From the NCBI GenBank assembly GCA_029821635.1, contig JALGSW010000005.1, positions 1-58,828 of the forward strand: 58,828 nucleotides of DNA. The letters are read 5' to 3'. The stretch's first letter is position 1. Each line of letters starts with the position of its first letter. Under the pieces are notes generated by a model, which saw only the letters and a program-made list of their open reading frames with translations, was not told the origin of the DNA and made no database searches. The DNA is from Candidatus Zipacnadia bacterium (lineage in GTDB: Bacteria > Armatimonadota > Zipacnadia > Zipacnadales > UBA5352). The position numbers and the translations under genes were made by a program. Below, piece after piece: positions 25,467 through 34,425 of the stretch.

Positions 25467-26201
25467 CTATCCCAGCAGCCTCGCCACACTCCCGCCGAGG
25501 ACCATCGCCTTGTCCTCGGCGCTGATCTCCAGCATCTCGATCTGGCGGATGGCGTAGCGCGCGCCGGTGGCCTCGTGAGGGCGCGGATAGGGGCCGTCTA
25601 CACCGAACAGCACGCGCTCGGCGCCGATGCGCTTCACCGCCTCGGCGATCAGGTAGGTCATCACCACGCCCGACGCGTCGAGCCAGACGTTGGGGTGCGC
25701 CTCGGCGACCTCGATGAACTGCCCGATCAGCGGCTCCACCGTGCACTTGTACTGCCCGAGGTGCGCGATGATGAGCTTCGTTTGCGGGAACTGCGCCGCC
25801 AGCCGCTGAGCAGTCCCGAGGTCCCCGCCGAGGTCCATCAGCACCGGAACGTCCAGCTCCTCCGCGAGCTCGAAGACCGGGTCGGAGATGTGCTCGCGGA
25901 TGCGGCACTCCCCCACGTGCATCTTGATGCCGCGGAAGCCCTCCTCGAGTGCCTCGCGCAGCTCCTCGATGACGGGCCGGTCGTAACTCGGCAGCGCGTA
26001 GACGTAGGGGATCAGCCGGTCGGGGAACTGTGCCACGGCGTCACGCGCCATCTCGATCGAGCGGCGAGTGGTGGTCTGCATCGCGAAGACCACGGAGCGG
26101 TCGATCCCCGCCGCGTCCATCACGCGCACGATCTCCTCGGCCGAGTACTCCGTGCCCGCAACGTCTCCGTGCTTCAAGTGGCAGTGCGAATCGATGATCA
26201 T
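25467..26201 (-). CDS. Amidohydrolase family 2 (TIM-barrel metal hydrolase)
   Basis: A 244-aa cytosolic protein. It starts IIDSHCHLKHG (metal-binding HxH), then GIKMHVG, KLIIAHLGQY and RVLFGVDGPYP (final Asp), the ordered blocks of the Amidohydro_2 family of decarboxylases and lactonases. ATG 26201 has GAGGAGG about 9 nt upstream, so longer frames are not used. It is encoded divergently from the secreted protein gene at 26276 with only 74 bp between. In similar loci such proteins hydrolyse sugar lactones, but the substrate here is not determined. Confidence 0.85.
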   Translation of the reverse strand: MIIDSHCHLKHGDVAGTEYSAEEIVRVMDAAGIDRSVVFAMQTTTRRSIEMARDAVAQFPDRLIPYVYALPSYDRPVIEELREALEEGFRGIKMHVGECRIREHISDPVFELAEELDVPVLMDLGGDLGTAQRLAAQFPQTKLIIAHLGQYKCTVEPLIGQFIEVAEAHPNVWLDASGVVMTYLIAEAVKRIGAERVLFGVDGPYPRPHEATGARYAIRQIEMLEISAEDKAMVLGGSVARLLG

Positions 26202-26275
26202 GATCGGTCGCCTCCTCGGCCGGGAGGTTCCATCCCGGCGAGGGCCGAACCTGCTCGCCTGAGGAGGCCCGGTCA

Positions 26276-28396
26276 ATGAGACGCTGGATTGCGGCGATGA
26301 TCGTGCTGTGCGCGGCGGCGATTCCCGCCCACGCAGCCGACTGGACCTACAACATGGCGTTTACGCAGTGGGCGGGCAGCAACGACGCCGACCGCCACTA
26401 CACGAACACGCCGGAGGAGTGCGAGGCGCGGGCGGAGGCCATCGCGGCGGCGGGCTACACCGCGGTCATCCTCTCAGGCTACCACTTCCGGCTGAACTGG
26501 CTGGAGCGCGATGAGGACGTGCGCGAGATCGTGCGCATGATCGTCGAGGCCTGCCATCGCCATGACCTGAAGGTCATCGAGCACGTGGACCTCACTGTGG
26601 TCTACTATGACGCCTATCCGCTCGCGTGGGAGCACCCGGACTGGTTCCAGCTCCACGCGGCGGACATGATGACGCGCCATCGCATCTTCTGCCTCAACAA
26701 CCCCGAGTTCCAGCGCTTCTACCTCGACTACGTCGAGCTCTGGCAGCGCGAGACGGGCGTGGACGCGTGGCAGATCGACGAGGTCTCGTGGCTCGGCAGA
26801 GGCTTCTGCGGCTGCCGCTGGTGTCGCGCGAAGTGGCAGGCGGAGAAGAGCCGCGACTACCCCGCGGTCGAGGCGCCGGGCTTCTTTGAGGTGGCTCTGG
26901 CCGATCCGGCGTACCGCGAGTGGATGCAGTGGCGCGGCAAGTGCATCAACGACTTCTACGACGTGGTGCGCGCGGGGCTGGTTGCGATCAGCCCGGACGT
27001 GCAGATCTTCGACTACACCACCTCGCCGCAGTCCTCGCCCTATGCATGGACCCGCGGGGCGCCGTACGAGGTGCAGGTGCAGTCGGTGGACACGATCGGT
27101 ACCGAGCTGAACCCGGTGCCCTTCCAGAGCTATCCCTACATCGCCGGGTTGCTGGCGCAGCGCCGGGCGCTGGGCGAAGTGGCCGGGCGGCCCAACTGGG
27201 CGAAGTTCGACATCACCGTGCCGAGCGCATACTTCTGCTGGGCCTTCGGGCGCACGGTCGGCCACTCGATCTGGTGGTCGCTGCGAGCCGACAACGAGGA
27301 CCCGCGCCCGCAGGACCTGCTGGAGTGGCCGTGGCAGATGGACGACCAATCCGCGCGCCTCGACGCCGACATCGGCGTGCTGCTGTCGGGCTCCACGCGC
27401 GACCTGCAGTACGACTTCGACTACTTCGACACCGAGTTCCAGGGCTGGATGCAGGCGCTGCTGCTGCGCCCTTACGCCACGCGCGCGATCATCGAGAGCG
27501 AGCTGACCGGGCCCGGCGCGCTGGATCGCTACCGGCTGATCGTCCTGCCGAACGCGACCGCCATCTCGCCCGAGCAGAAGGCCGCGCTGATGGCCTGGGT
27601 GCGCGCGGGTGGGAGGCTGCTGCTGACCTACGAGGCAGGCACGCTCAACCACGACGGCTCGCCCTCGGAGGACCCGCTGATCGCCGAGGCGGGCGTCACG
27701 CTGCTCGATGAGCCCATCGATCCCGCGACGCTGCCTGAGGAGTGGCCGGAGGCGCCGATCCGCAATGTCCGCGTGAACGAGGGCACGCGCATCACCGCGC
27801 GCGTTCCGGAGACCAACGAGGGCACGGTGCTTCTGACGGCCCGCTCCGTCGGCGAGGGCGAGGTCTGGTACTTCGCCGCCAGGGCGGGCAAGCTCGCGCT
27901 CGAGCCGTCACAGCTCCCGGGCCACTACGCACGCGGAGGCGGGTACAAGCCGGCCCTGGCGCCCGAGGTGGCGGGCTCGCTGCAGAGCATCGCGAGCGGC
28001 GCCCTCGGGGGCTCCGCCCACTTCCAGGTCGGGACGGTAGCCACGGCCGGAGCTTCGCCGCGCACGTCCGAACTGAGCCTCCCCGGCCTGCTCGCGTGGG
28101 TCTATCGCGCGGAGCACGACGGCCGCCCGGCCCGCGCGATTCATCTGCTCAACTGCACCGGGCGCGACCTCAAGGCGGGCGACATAATCGCCTTCGACCG
28201 TGACAACCCGCCGCCGACGCCGCCGTTGCCGGAGCTGACGATGCGCCTGCCGGGCGGCGTCTCCGAAGCCGTCCTCGCGACGCCCGAGCGCGAGGGTTCG
28301 CAGCCGCTTGCGGCGGCCACGGAGGGCGGCATGACGATGCTGACGATCCCCGCCGAGAGCTTCAGCACCTACGGGGTGATCTGGGCGTATGAGTGA
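26276..28396 (+). CDS. Secreted TIM-barrel protein with GATase-like domain
   Basis: A 706-aa protein; signal peptide MRRWIAAMIVLCAAAIPAHA. Residues about 25-370 form a GH42/GHL-like barrel: AIAAAGYTAVILSGYHFRLN, HDLKVIEHVDLTVVYYD, TGVDAWQIDEVSWLG with a CGCRWC cysteine cluster, and GHSIWWSLRADNE. Residues about 375-480 are a Rossmann-like GATase domain (RYRLIVLPNATAISPEQKAA, VRAGGRLLLTYEAG). A beta-rich tail follows. QIDE is the best candidate for a catalytic acid pair. GAGGAGG lies in the leader. The next gene overlaps its end by 8 nt, so they form an operon. Confidence 0.75.
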   Translation: MRRWIAAMIVLCAAAIPAHAADWTYNMAFTQWAGSNDADRHYTNTPEECEARAEAIAAAGYTAVILSGYHFRLNWLERDEDVREIVRMIVEACHRHDLKVIEHVDLTVVYYDAYPLAWEHPDWFQLHAADMMTRHRIFCLNNPEFQRFYLDYVELWQRETGVDAWQIDEVSWLGRGFCGCRWCRAKWQAEKSRDYPAVEAPGFFEVALADPAYREWMQWRGKCINDFYDVVRAGLVAISPDVQIFDYTTSPQSSPYAWTRGAPYEVQVQSVDTIGTELNPVPFQSYPYIAGLLAQRRALGEVAGRPNWAKFDITVPSAYFCWAFGRTVGHSIWWSLRADNEDPRPQDLLEWPWQMDDQSARLDADIGVLLSGSTRDLQYDFDYFDTEFQGWMQALLLRPYATRAIIESELTGPGALDRYRLIVLPNATAISPEQKAALMAWVRAGGRLLLTYEAGTLNHDGSPSEDPLIAEAGVTLLDEPIDPATLPEEWPEAPIRNVRVNEGTRITARVPETNEGTVLLTARSVGEGEVWYFAARAGKLALEPSQLPGHYARGGGYKPALAPEVAGSLQSIASGALGGSAHFQVGTVATAGASPRTSELSLPGLLAWVYRAEHDGRPARAIHLLNCTGRDLKAGDIIAFDRDNPPPTPPLPELTMRLPGGVSEAVLATPEREGSQPLAAATEGGMTMLTIPAESFSTYGVIWAYE

Positions 28397-29687
28397 GCGA
28401 ACGCGGACGACCAGTCGTTCCGTGCGACGGGCGCCCTCGCCCGTCGGCCGTTGGGGATGGCAGCGGGCGGGCGGAACGACGCACGGGCGAGGGCGCCCGT
28501 GCCACGGGTTGGCGGCGCTACTCCTGCTGCTGACCGCCTCCCTCGCCTGCGCGCAGGTTGAGCTGCGGTCCGCCGAGCCGCTGCTGGTGGACGTGGGTGG
28601 GCAGCGCGTGATCGACGGCTGGTACGTCGATCCGGAGGTCGGCGCGGTCGAGACGTGGCAGGTCGAGGCCGAGCGTTGGCCGCAGGCCCACCACCGCTGG
28701 GCGACCGGCGAGGGCTCGAAGCTGCGCCAGGAGGTCGCCGCGCGCCCCGACCGGCTGGAGATCACGCACCTGCGCTACCTCGAGTCGAACGTGACCGGCG
28801 TCACCTCAGCGGGCGTGCGACTACCGCTGGACGTCCTCGACGGCGCGCGCTTCGAATGCATCGGCACCCCGCGAGGCGACGCCGAACGGGAGGGCGCGAC
28901 CTGGACCGGCGCCCTCGGGCCGGAGCACGTCACGGTCATCAAGGACCTGCAGTACCTGCGCGTGGACCTGCCCGGCGGCGCGGTTGACTTCGACTGCAAC
29001 CCCAAGGGCGCGTGGTGCCCGGGCGTGGGCATCTGCCCCGGCACCGCCCGCTTCACGCTCATACGCTATGATGACGGCTGGCGGCTCTGGGCGGCCGACG
29101 GCAAGGCGCGGCGCGGCACGATCCACGACTTCAAGCTCGTGGTCACGCCTGCGAGCGACCTGGCCGTCGCGGAGGTGCACCCGGCGGTCAACACGCGCTG
29201 GACCCAGCCCTACACGGCCACCTCGCGTATCAACATCGGGACGCTCGACGTCAAACGCTTCGATGCCTACGTGCAGCCCGGCGGCACGCTCACCCGCGAC
29301 GAACGCTTCGCTGAGCTGCGCCCCGAGCGCGTCGAGGGCGCGTCGATCACCGCGGACGAGCTGACGCTGACCATCCCCGTCGAACGCGACGGCATCTACC
29401 TCGTGAGCCTGCTCGCGGGCGATCCGACGCGGCAGATCGGCCCCTGCGGGCTCAGCGCGGGCGTCGGCGAGCCGCTGGAGGCCGCGAGCGTGCCCGCGGG
29501 CGGCTACGCCTGCTGGGTGACGCCCGGACGCGCAGTGGGCGGCACGATCGAGGTCAGCGTGACCGGCGACGCGCGCATCTGCGCCGCGCAGGCCGCGCCG
29601 ATGATGTTCGCGAATGAGGACTACCTGCTCGACCGCGGCTGGTGGGTCTCGACGGACTTCCATGCTGACGACAATCTCCCGCTGTGA
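28389..29687 (+). CDS. Secreted protein of unknown function, start altered by a repeat
   Basis: A 432-aa reading frame from an ATG overlapping the previous gene by 8 nt. Its first 40 codons are mostly a dispersed palindromic repeat (28430-28508) read as Arg/Pro/Gly-rich sequence. Only then comes the hydrophobic signal core LAALLLLLTASLACAQ. The mature protein is beta-rich (GTLDVKRFDAYVQPGGTLTR, ISTADELTLTIPVERDGIYL-like segments) without a recognised domain. The original start may have been lost when the repeat inserted; a TTG at about 28509, just after the repeat, is another candidate. The operon continues with the ceramidase-like gene 14 nt downstream. Confidence 0.65.
   Translation: MSERTRTTSRSVRRAPSPVGRWGWQRAGGTTHGRGRPCHGLAALLLLLTASLACAQVELRSAEPLLVDVGGQRVIDGWYVDPEVGAVETWQVEAERWPQAHHRWATGEGSKLRQEVAARPDRLEITHLRYLESNVTGVTSAGVRLPLDVLDGARFECIGTPRGDAEREGATWTGALGPEHVTVIKDLQYLRVDLPGGAVDFDCNPKGAWCPGVGICPGTARFTLIRYDDGWRLWAADGKARRGTIHDFKLVVTPASDLAVAEVHPAVNTRWTQPYTATSRINIGTLDVKRFDAYVQPGGTLTRDERFAELRPERVEGASITADELTLTIPVERDGIYLVSLLAGDPTRQIGPCGLSAGVGEPLEAASVPAGGYACWVTPGRAVGGTIEVSVTGDARICAAQAAPMMFANEDYLLDRGWWVSTDFHADDNLPL
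28430..28508. repeat. Dispersed repeat inside a gene's 5' end
   Basis: A palindromic unit (CGACGGGCG-CCCT-CGCCCGTCG) at 28433-28447 region is followed by a second (GCACGGGCG-AGGG-CGCCCGTGC, 28481-28502). The first 28 nt are identical to 42467-42494, in front of another gene pair. The repeat sits between the overlapping start codon and the signal-peptide core of the host gene. Confidence 0.8.
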
Positions 29688-29701
29688 GAGGTGACGCACA
29701 C

Positions 29702-30994
29702 ATGCTCCGCGCAGGCTTTCACGTCGCAGACGTAACGCCGCTCTTCGGAGCCGTCGGTCCCGGCGGCTTCTCACCCGTGCTCCGCAAAGGCGTCCACGAC
29801 CCGCTACGCGTGCGCGCGGGCGCGTTCCTGTCAGACGATGGCGCGCTCGCGCTCGTCGGCGTGGACGCCGTCTCGCTCAAGACCGAGGACGTGGCGCGAG
29901 CGCGGGCGATGGCCGCCGAACTCTGCCCCATCCCCGCGGGCAGCATCATCGTCGCCGCGAGCCACGCGCACACCGGCGGCCCGTCCAACGACGTCCTCGG
30001 CAGCCCGTCCGATGAGCACTACCGCGAGCAGATCGTGCGGCAGATCGCCTCGGCGGTCGCGGAGGCCGCGCGCACGGCCGTCCCGGCGGAGCTTGCGTGG
30101 GCGTCCGGCGCCGCCGAGGGCCTCGCGTGGAACCGCCGCTGGTGGCTCGCGGACGGCTCGCAGGGGACACACTGCGACCCGACCGATGAGAACGTCCTCG
30201 AGAGCGCGGGGCCGAGCGACCCGGAGGTGCTGCTGCTCGCCGCACGCGCCGCCGACAACGGCCGCCCGCTCGGCTTCGTCGGCAACTTCACCTGCCACGT
30301 GACGATCATGGGCGGCCCGCTCTTCTCCGCCGACTACCCCGGCGCGTGGAGCGACGCGATGCAGGCCGCCACCGGCGCGCCGCTCGTCTTCCTCAACGGC
30401 GCGATGGGCGATGTCACGCAGGTCAACAAGCTGCTCGACCGGCCGCAGTCGGGCGAGGCGGGCGTCGAGCGCTTCGCGCGCATGCTCGGCGGCGAGTCGC
30501 TGCGGCTGCTGGCGGAGATGGACTTCGCGGATGACGCGCCCATCGCAGTCGCCGGCGAGACGCTGCGCGCCGGCTTCCGCCACCCGTCCGCGGAGCAGCT
30601 TGCGCGCGACCGCGAGACGGCTGCGGAGGTCGCGGCAGACGACTACTCTCGCGAGGCGGTCTTCGCGCGCGAGCGAGTGATGCTCGCCGAGCACATCGAG
30701 CGCGTCGGCGAGGAGCCGTGTGACCTGATCTGCGCGCGCATCGGCGACCTGGCGATCGCGTCGGGCCCGGGGCAGATGTTCTGCGAGTTCGGCCTCGACT
30801 GCAAGGCGCGCAGTCCGTTCGCGCACACGATGTACGCCTCGATCTCGAACGGGAACGCGGGCTACGTCCCGACGGCCGTGGCGATTGCCACCGGCGGCTA
30901 CGAGCCGACGCTGTGCCGCGGCAGCAAGCTCGCGCCGGAGGCGGGCGGGGAGATCGTGGACGCGCAGGTGCGGCTGCTGGAGGGGCTCGTCTGA
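29702..30994 (+). CDS. Neutral/alkaline ceramidase-like metal hydrolase
   Basis: A 430-aa protein resembling the N-terminal domain of neutral/alkaline non-lysosomal ceramidases. All four zinc ligands of that family have counterparts: H90 in SHAHTGG, H199 in FTCHVT, E362 in MFCEFG and Y388 in NAGYVPT. NGAMGDVTQ and the opening AGFHVADVTP are also family-typical. It lacks the C-terminal domain of true ceramidases and has no signal peptide, so an intracellular amide or ester hydrolase is more likely than lipid ceramidase. GAGAGGTG precedes ATG 29702. It is the third gene of the 26276 operon. Confidence 0.8.
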   Translation: MLRAGFHVADVTPLFGAVGPGGFSPVLRKGVHDPLRVRAGAFLSDDGALALVGVDAVSLKTEDVARARAMAAELCPIPAGSIIVAASHAHTGGPSNDVLGSPSDEHYREQIVRQIASAVAEAARTAVPAELAWASGAAEGLAWNRRWWLADGSQGTHCDPTDENVLESAGPSDPEVLLLAARAADNGRPLGFVGNFTCHVTIMGGPLFSADYPGAWSDAMQAATGAPLVFLNGAMGDVTQVNKLLDRPQSGEAGVERFARMLGGESLRLLAEMDFADDAPIAVAGETLRAGFRHPSAEQLARDRETAAEVAADDYSREAVFARERVMLAEHIERVGEEPCDLICARIGDLAIASGPGQMFCEFGLDCKARSPFAHTMYASISNGNAGYVPTAVAIATGGYEPTLCRGSKLAPEAGGEIVDAQVRLLEGLV

Positions 30995-31029
30995 CCGAGG
31001 AGCGATCCCGTCAATCAGAGGTGACGACC

Positions 31030-31341
31030 GTGTCCGACGAAGTGCGTCGCCCACACCTGACGGACGCTGACTGCCCGACGTCGATGCAGAGCGCTATCGC
31101 GGTGCGCGACGTGTCCGAGGAGTACGCGTGGCTGCAGGGCCTGGAGTGTACCTGCGGCGGCGTCGGCAGCTTCAGGCTGAACGTGCAGGCACTCGTGCAG
31201 GAGGAGGGCAGCAACTTCGACGCGCTCGACTGCACCTGTGCGCAGTGCGGCGAGCAGCGCTCGTTCTTCTTCAACGTGGACGCGGTGTTCGCTGCCTACG
31301 CGGCGCTGCTCAGGCCGGGCGGCGGCGATCGCAAGCCGTAG
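31030..31341 (+). CDS. Small cysteine-rich (zinc-ribbon-like) protein
   Basis: About 103 aa starting at GTG 31030, which has AGAGG 8 nt upstream. Two cysteine clusters, CTC (C40, C42) and CTCAQC (C68, C70, C73), are spaced like a treble or ribbon zinc site. The rest is acidic with a helical C-terminus (FFFNVDAVFAAYAALL). It follows the ceramidase-like gene by 35 nt, so it is probably the last gene of that operon. No family recognised. It may bind metal, nucleic acid or a partner protein. Confidence 0.6.
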   Translation: MSDEVRRPHLTDADCPTSMQSAIAVRDVSEEYAWLQGLECTCGGVGSFRLNVQALVQEEGSNFDALDCTCAQCGEQRSFFFNVDAVFAAYAALLRPGGGDRKP

Positions 31342-31368
31342 CGGGCAATGCTCGGTCGCGCCCCGCTC

Positions 31369-32433
31369 CTACCCCTGCGTCGCGACCGCTGGACGCGCGC
31401 GCACGCCAACAATCGCGGGCATCTCGTCGGAAGCACTCAGATAGCGACTTCTCGTCGCCAACCCCGACTCCTGGTACCCCACCGTCGTCAGCACGATCTC
31501 GTGCCCGAGCGTGCCGAAGCAACTCGCGCGCAGGTCCGGAGCTGCCTTGCCGAAAGTCGGGTCCATCGAGACCCAGCCGTACTCGGGGAAGTAGATCTCC
31601 GGCCAGCCGTGCAGCGACTCGCCCATCAGGTGAAAGCCCGCGCACATGCGCGCGGGGATACCCAGCGCCCGGCAGATCGCGATCATCGCATAGGTGTAAT
31701 GCCGGCAGACCCCTGTGCCGTTCGCAAGCGCCTCAGGTGCGGTCATGTCCTCGTCCGAAGCGGTCGCCCACTGCTCGTCCGCCGATGCGTGGTCGTACGT
31801 GATCGCGCTTGACACGAGGTTGTACGTGGCCCAGACGGCCTCGGGCAGCGTCCCCGCCTGCTGACGCACGATCGCCGCTGCCTCCTGAATCACCGGGTGG
31901 TTGATCGAGTACACCTCTTCGTCGCCGGTGTACTGCGTGATGATCCACGCCGGAATCATGTCCATGCGCGTGCACTGCTCGAGGATCTCCATCGGGTGGT
32001 GGATGCGCGCGGTCTCGATCTGCGCCTCCCAACCGATCGTCAACACCGTGCCGGGCTCGAGGTCAGTCAGTTCAAAGCTGATGGCATGCTGGGAGTCGCC
32101 GATCTTCTGGAGCGTGTACTGCTCCTGCGAGGGCTGCAGCGAGTGGATACGCTGGCGCGGCGTGTTCGGCGGCAGCGGCACGTTCACGCTCAGGCTGCGA
32201 ACCGCCCCGCCCTCCGCCGAAACCGCCACCTCATAGAGCAGCCGCACCGTGCATTGGTTCGCTTCGAAGACCTGCGCGTACTGCCCCCCCATCTGTTGCC
32301 AGTCCGGATAGAGAGCCGCGAAGACCTGGTCGAAGATTGACGGCCCTTCCTGCGCGGGGGCCTCCGCGCCCTGCGCGAAGACACTCCCGGCGCAGAGCGC
32401 CCAAGTCAGCAGGCAGATCGTGATTCGGCGCAT
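31369..32433 (-). CDS. Secreted transglutaminase-like cysteine protease
   Basis: A 354-aa protein with signal peptide (RRITICLLTWALCAGSVFAQ). An N-terminal beta domain (about 60-140, with VPLPPNTPRQRI) is followed by a transglutaminase core with a complete Cys-His-Asp triad: C243 (GTGVCRHYT), H275 (LHGWPEIYFPEYGW) and D291 (SMDPTFG). Bacterial members cleave or cross-link peptides in the envelope. It lies 21 nt after the TIM-barrel pair and on the same strand, so it is the third gene of that operon. The substrate is unknown; activity is plausible given the intact triad. Confidence 0.88.
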   Translation of the reverse strand: MRRITICLLTWALCAGSVFAQGAEAPAQEGPSIFDQVFAALYPDWQQMGGQYAQVFEANQCTVRLLYEVAVSAEGGAVRSLSVNVPLPPNTPRQRIHSLQPSQEQYTLQKIGDSQHAISFELTDLEPGTVLTIGWEAQIETARIHHPMEILEQCTRMDMIPAWIITQYTGDEEVYSINHPVIQEAAAIVRQQAGTLPEAVWATYNLVSSAITYDHASADEQWATASDEDMTAPEALANGTGVCRHYTYAMIAICRALGIPARMCAGFHLMGESLHGWPEIYFPEYGWVSMDPTFGKAAPDLRASCFGTLGHEIVLTTVGYQESGLATRSRYLSASDEMPAIVGVRARPAVATQG

Positions 32434-32454
32434 CGCGTTCCCCTCCGATGGCGG

Positions 32455-34425
32455 TCAGAACTCCAATGTGCCGGCCTCCCACTGCTCGCGCATCTGCTGC
32501 AGTAACGGCCAGTAGACCCGCGTCCAGGGGCTGTCCAGCGTCCCATCCTCGCCGGGCCAGTGCAGGTTGCCCTCGGCATCCGCCGCGCCGGGGTAGACGC
32601 CCAGCCGCGCGCGGCCGTTGTGGCTCAGCATCACCCGCACCTGGTCCTCCGAGGGGAGGTCCCACCTGCTGCCCTTCATCATCCCGATGGCGTTCGAGAG
32701 TCGGTAGCCCGCGGCCACGTAGCGCACGTATCCCGGATCGGCACCCTCCGTCGGGCGGCCCTCACCGCGCAGCACGATGTCGGCGTAGGTGTCGATGAAC
32801 GGGCACCAGATGTCGTACTGATGGACCGGCGCGCTGAGTGTGTCGTGCAGGTAGACCGGGCCGTCGGGGAACATCTCCCGCGTCAGCCGCATGATGCGAT
32901 ACGAGCGCACCCAGTCGCGCGTGTAGAGGCCATCGTAGTAGATCCCATGGAAGCCGTATTCCTCGCGCAGGCCCGCAAGCTCGGCCATGAACTCGTCGAT
33001 GCGCGGCTCGACGCAGTAGTACGGGCTCATGTACGGGATGAGCTTCAGGTCGAGGCGCTCGCAGGTGGCGATGACGCGGCGGAACTCGGCCGGATCGAGC
33101 ACCTCGTACGGTCCGGTGTAGCAGACGGGCTTGCCGCCCGCCCACATGGCGTCATGCAGCGTCACGAGCTTCGCGTAGCGGCTCCACGTCTCCAGCGCCG
33201 CGTCGTCGGGGTAGACGTTCGTGTGCGCGAGCTGCCAGTCGAACGACTTCTCCCAGTCGAACTCCCGAGGCGGGTAGATCGAGATCCCGAGCAGCGTCCC
33301 GGCGCCCAGCTCGTAGCGGGCCTGCCAGCCGGGCTCGGAGAGTTCGCCCGGCTCCTGCTCGACCGGCCCGGCCTGCGCGCCGTCCGGCACGTACGGGTAG
33401 AGGCCGACCCCGCCCGCGTCATCGGTCACCTGCACGTTGCCGGAGACGTTCTGCGTCCACGCGCCACCGAGCTTGCCCGTGATCGTGAGCGTGGTCTCGC
33501 GGCCCGGCGCGATCGCCAGCAGCGAATCGCACTGGAAGCCCAGTTCGAGGTTGGCGTTGCCGAGGATCGCGACCGTCTCGTCGGTGCGCAGGGGCGCCAG
33601 CGGCCCCGGTGGCGGCTCGATGCGCAGCTCGTAGCTCTCCCGTTCCGCGCCGATGCGCTGCGAGGCGCTGATGACCAGCGCGTCCTCGTCCTCGCGCAGC
33701 AGGAAGCGCGCGCCGGTGGTCTGGATCAGCGTCTGCGCCGGGTAGGTCAGCAGCGTCGCGGGCGGCTCAACGCGCATCTGCAGCGAGCCGGGTCCGCCGT
33801 CGAAGGTGACGGCCGCGCCGGTACCGAGGGGCGGCACGGGAGCGAGCCGCATCTCGAACAGCTCGATGTCATCGTACGCCGCCGTCCCGATGCAGTCGCG
33901 CATCACAAGGTAGACCTGCAACGCGCTGGCGTTCCTGGAGGTGTAGAACCGGCAGGCGGCGCGGTGCCAGTCGTGCTCCGCCGGCTCCAGCGTCTCCGCG
34001 ATGTGGTACTGGATGGTCGTGCCGGTTTCGTCCACCTCGCGCACCTGCGGCGCGACCAGGCCCTCGGTGAACGAGGCGCGCAGCATCGTGCGGAACATGT
34101 ACTCGTGCTGCGGCTCGCAGGGGATGTCCACGCTCTTCACCCAGTGGAAGTGCGGGTGCGGCAGGTCCTTGTGCCCGACCGACAGGCAGGCGAACTCGCC
34201 GCTGAAGGGCGCGTCCTGGTCACGCGCGATCGGCGCACTTCGCTCATCCCAGCCCTCGATGCCATCCTCGAAGCCGGGATTGCCCACCAGGTTCGGCCCG
34301 GTCTGGTCGGCGAAGCAGGGCAGCGCCAGCAGCATGAGCAGAGACAGAGCCACCAGCAGACGCAGTGCGCCGTTCCCCCCCTCTCCGGAACGGAGAGGGG
34401 GTTGGGGGGAGAGGTCCGCCTTCAT
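32455..34425 (-). CDS. Secreted TIM-barrel protein, paralogue 1
   Basis: A 656-aa protein. The ATG at 34425 overlaps the upstream stop (TGATG). The N-terminus before the signal core carries SPQPPLRSGEGGNG, encoded by a palindromic repeat (34376-34401), and then LRLLVALSLLMLLALPCFA. Residues about 40-190 are a CBM-like jelly roll (NLVGNPGFEDGIEGW), then a beta-sandwich, then a TIM-barrel half with EFDWEKSFDWQLAHTNVYPD, YGFHGIYYDGLYTRDWVRSY and VYLHDTLSAPVHQYDIWCPF. The same order occurs in the neighbour upstream. YYDGLYTRD supplies candidate catalytic Asp residues, reminiscent of GH123/DUF6067-type proteins (weak). Confidence 0.72.
   Translation of the reverse strand: MKADLSPQPPLRSGEGGNGALRLLVALSLLMLLALPCFADQTGPNLVGNPGFEDGIEGWDERSAPIARDQDAPFSGEFACLSVGHKDLPHPHFHWVKSVDIPCEPQHEYMFRTMLRASFTEGLVAPQVREVDETGTTIQYHIAETLEPAEHDWHRAACRFYTSRNASALQVYLVMRDCIGTAAYDDIELFEMRLAPVPPLGTGAAVTFDGGPGSLQMRVEPPATLLTYPAQTLIQTTGARFLLREDEDALVISASQRIGAERESYELRIEPPPGPLAPLRTDETVAILGNANLELGFQCDSLLAIAPGRETTLTITGKLGGAWTQNVSGNVQVTDDAGGVGLYPYVPDGAQAGPVEQEPGELSEPGWQARYELGAGTLLGISIYPPREFDWEKSFDWQLAHTNVYPDDAALETWSRYAKLVTLHDAMWAGGKPVCYTGPYEVLDPAEFRRVIATCERLDLKLIPYMSPYYCVEPRIDEFMAELAGLREEYGFHGIYYDGLYTRDWVRSYRIMRLTREMFPDGPVYLHDTLSAPVHQYDIWCPFIDTYADIVLRGEGRPTEGADPGYVRYVAAGYRLSNAIGMMKGSRWDLPSEDQVRVMLSHNGRARLGVYPGAADAEGNLHWPGEDGTLDSPWTRVYWPLLQQMREQWEAGTLEF
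34376..34401. repeat. Palindrome within a signal-peptide region
   Basis: CCCCCTCTCCG-GAA-CGGAGAGGGGG is a near-perfect inverted repeat lying between the start codon and the hydrophobic core of the secreted protein gene on the minus strand. It is read in frame as Pro/Arg/Gly-rich residues. It resembles common intergenic hairpins of GC-rich genomes, so it looks inserted. Confidence 0.7.

Noticed and set aside
26474..27652. Antisense reading frame of 392 codons within the secreted barrel gene
   Set aside because: Val/Arg/Asp/His-rich composition typical of complementary frames in high-GC genes; no start signal or domain.
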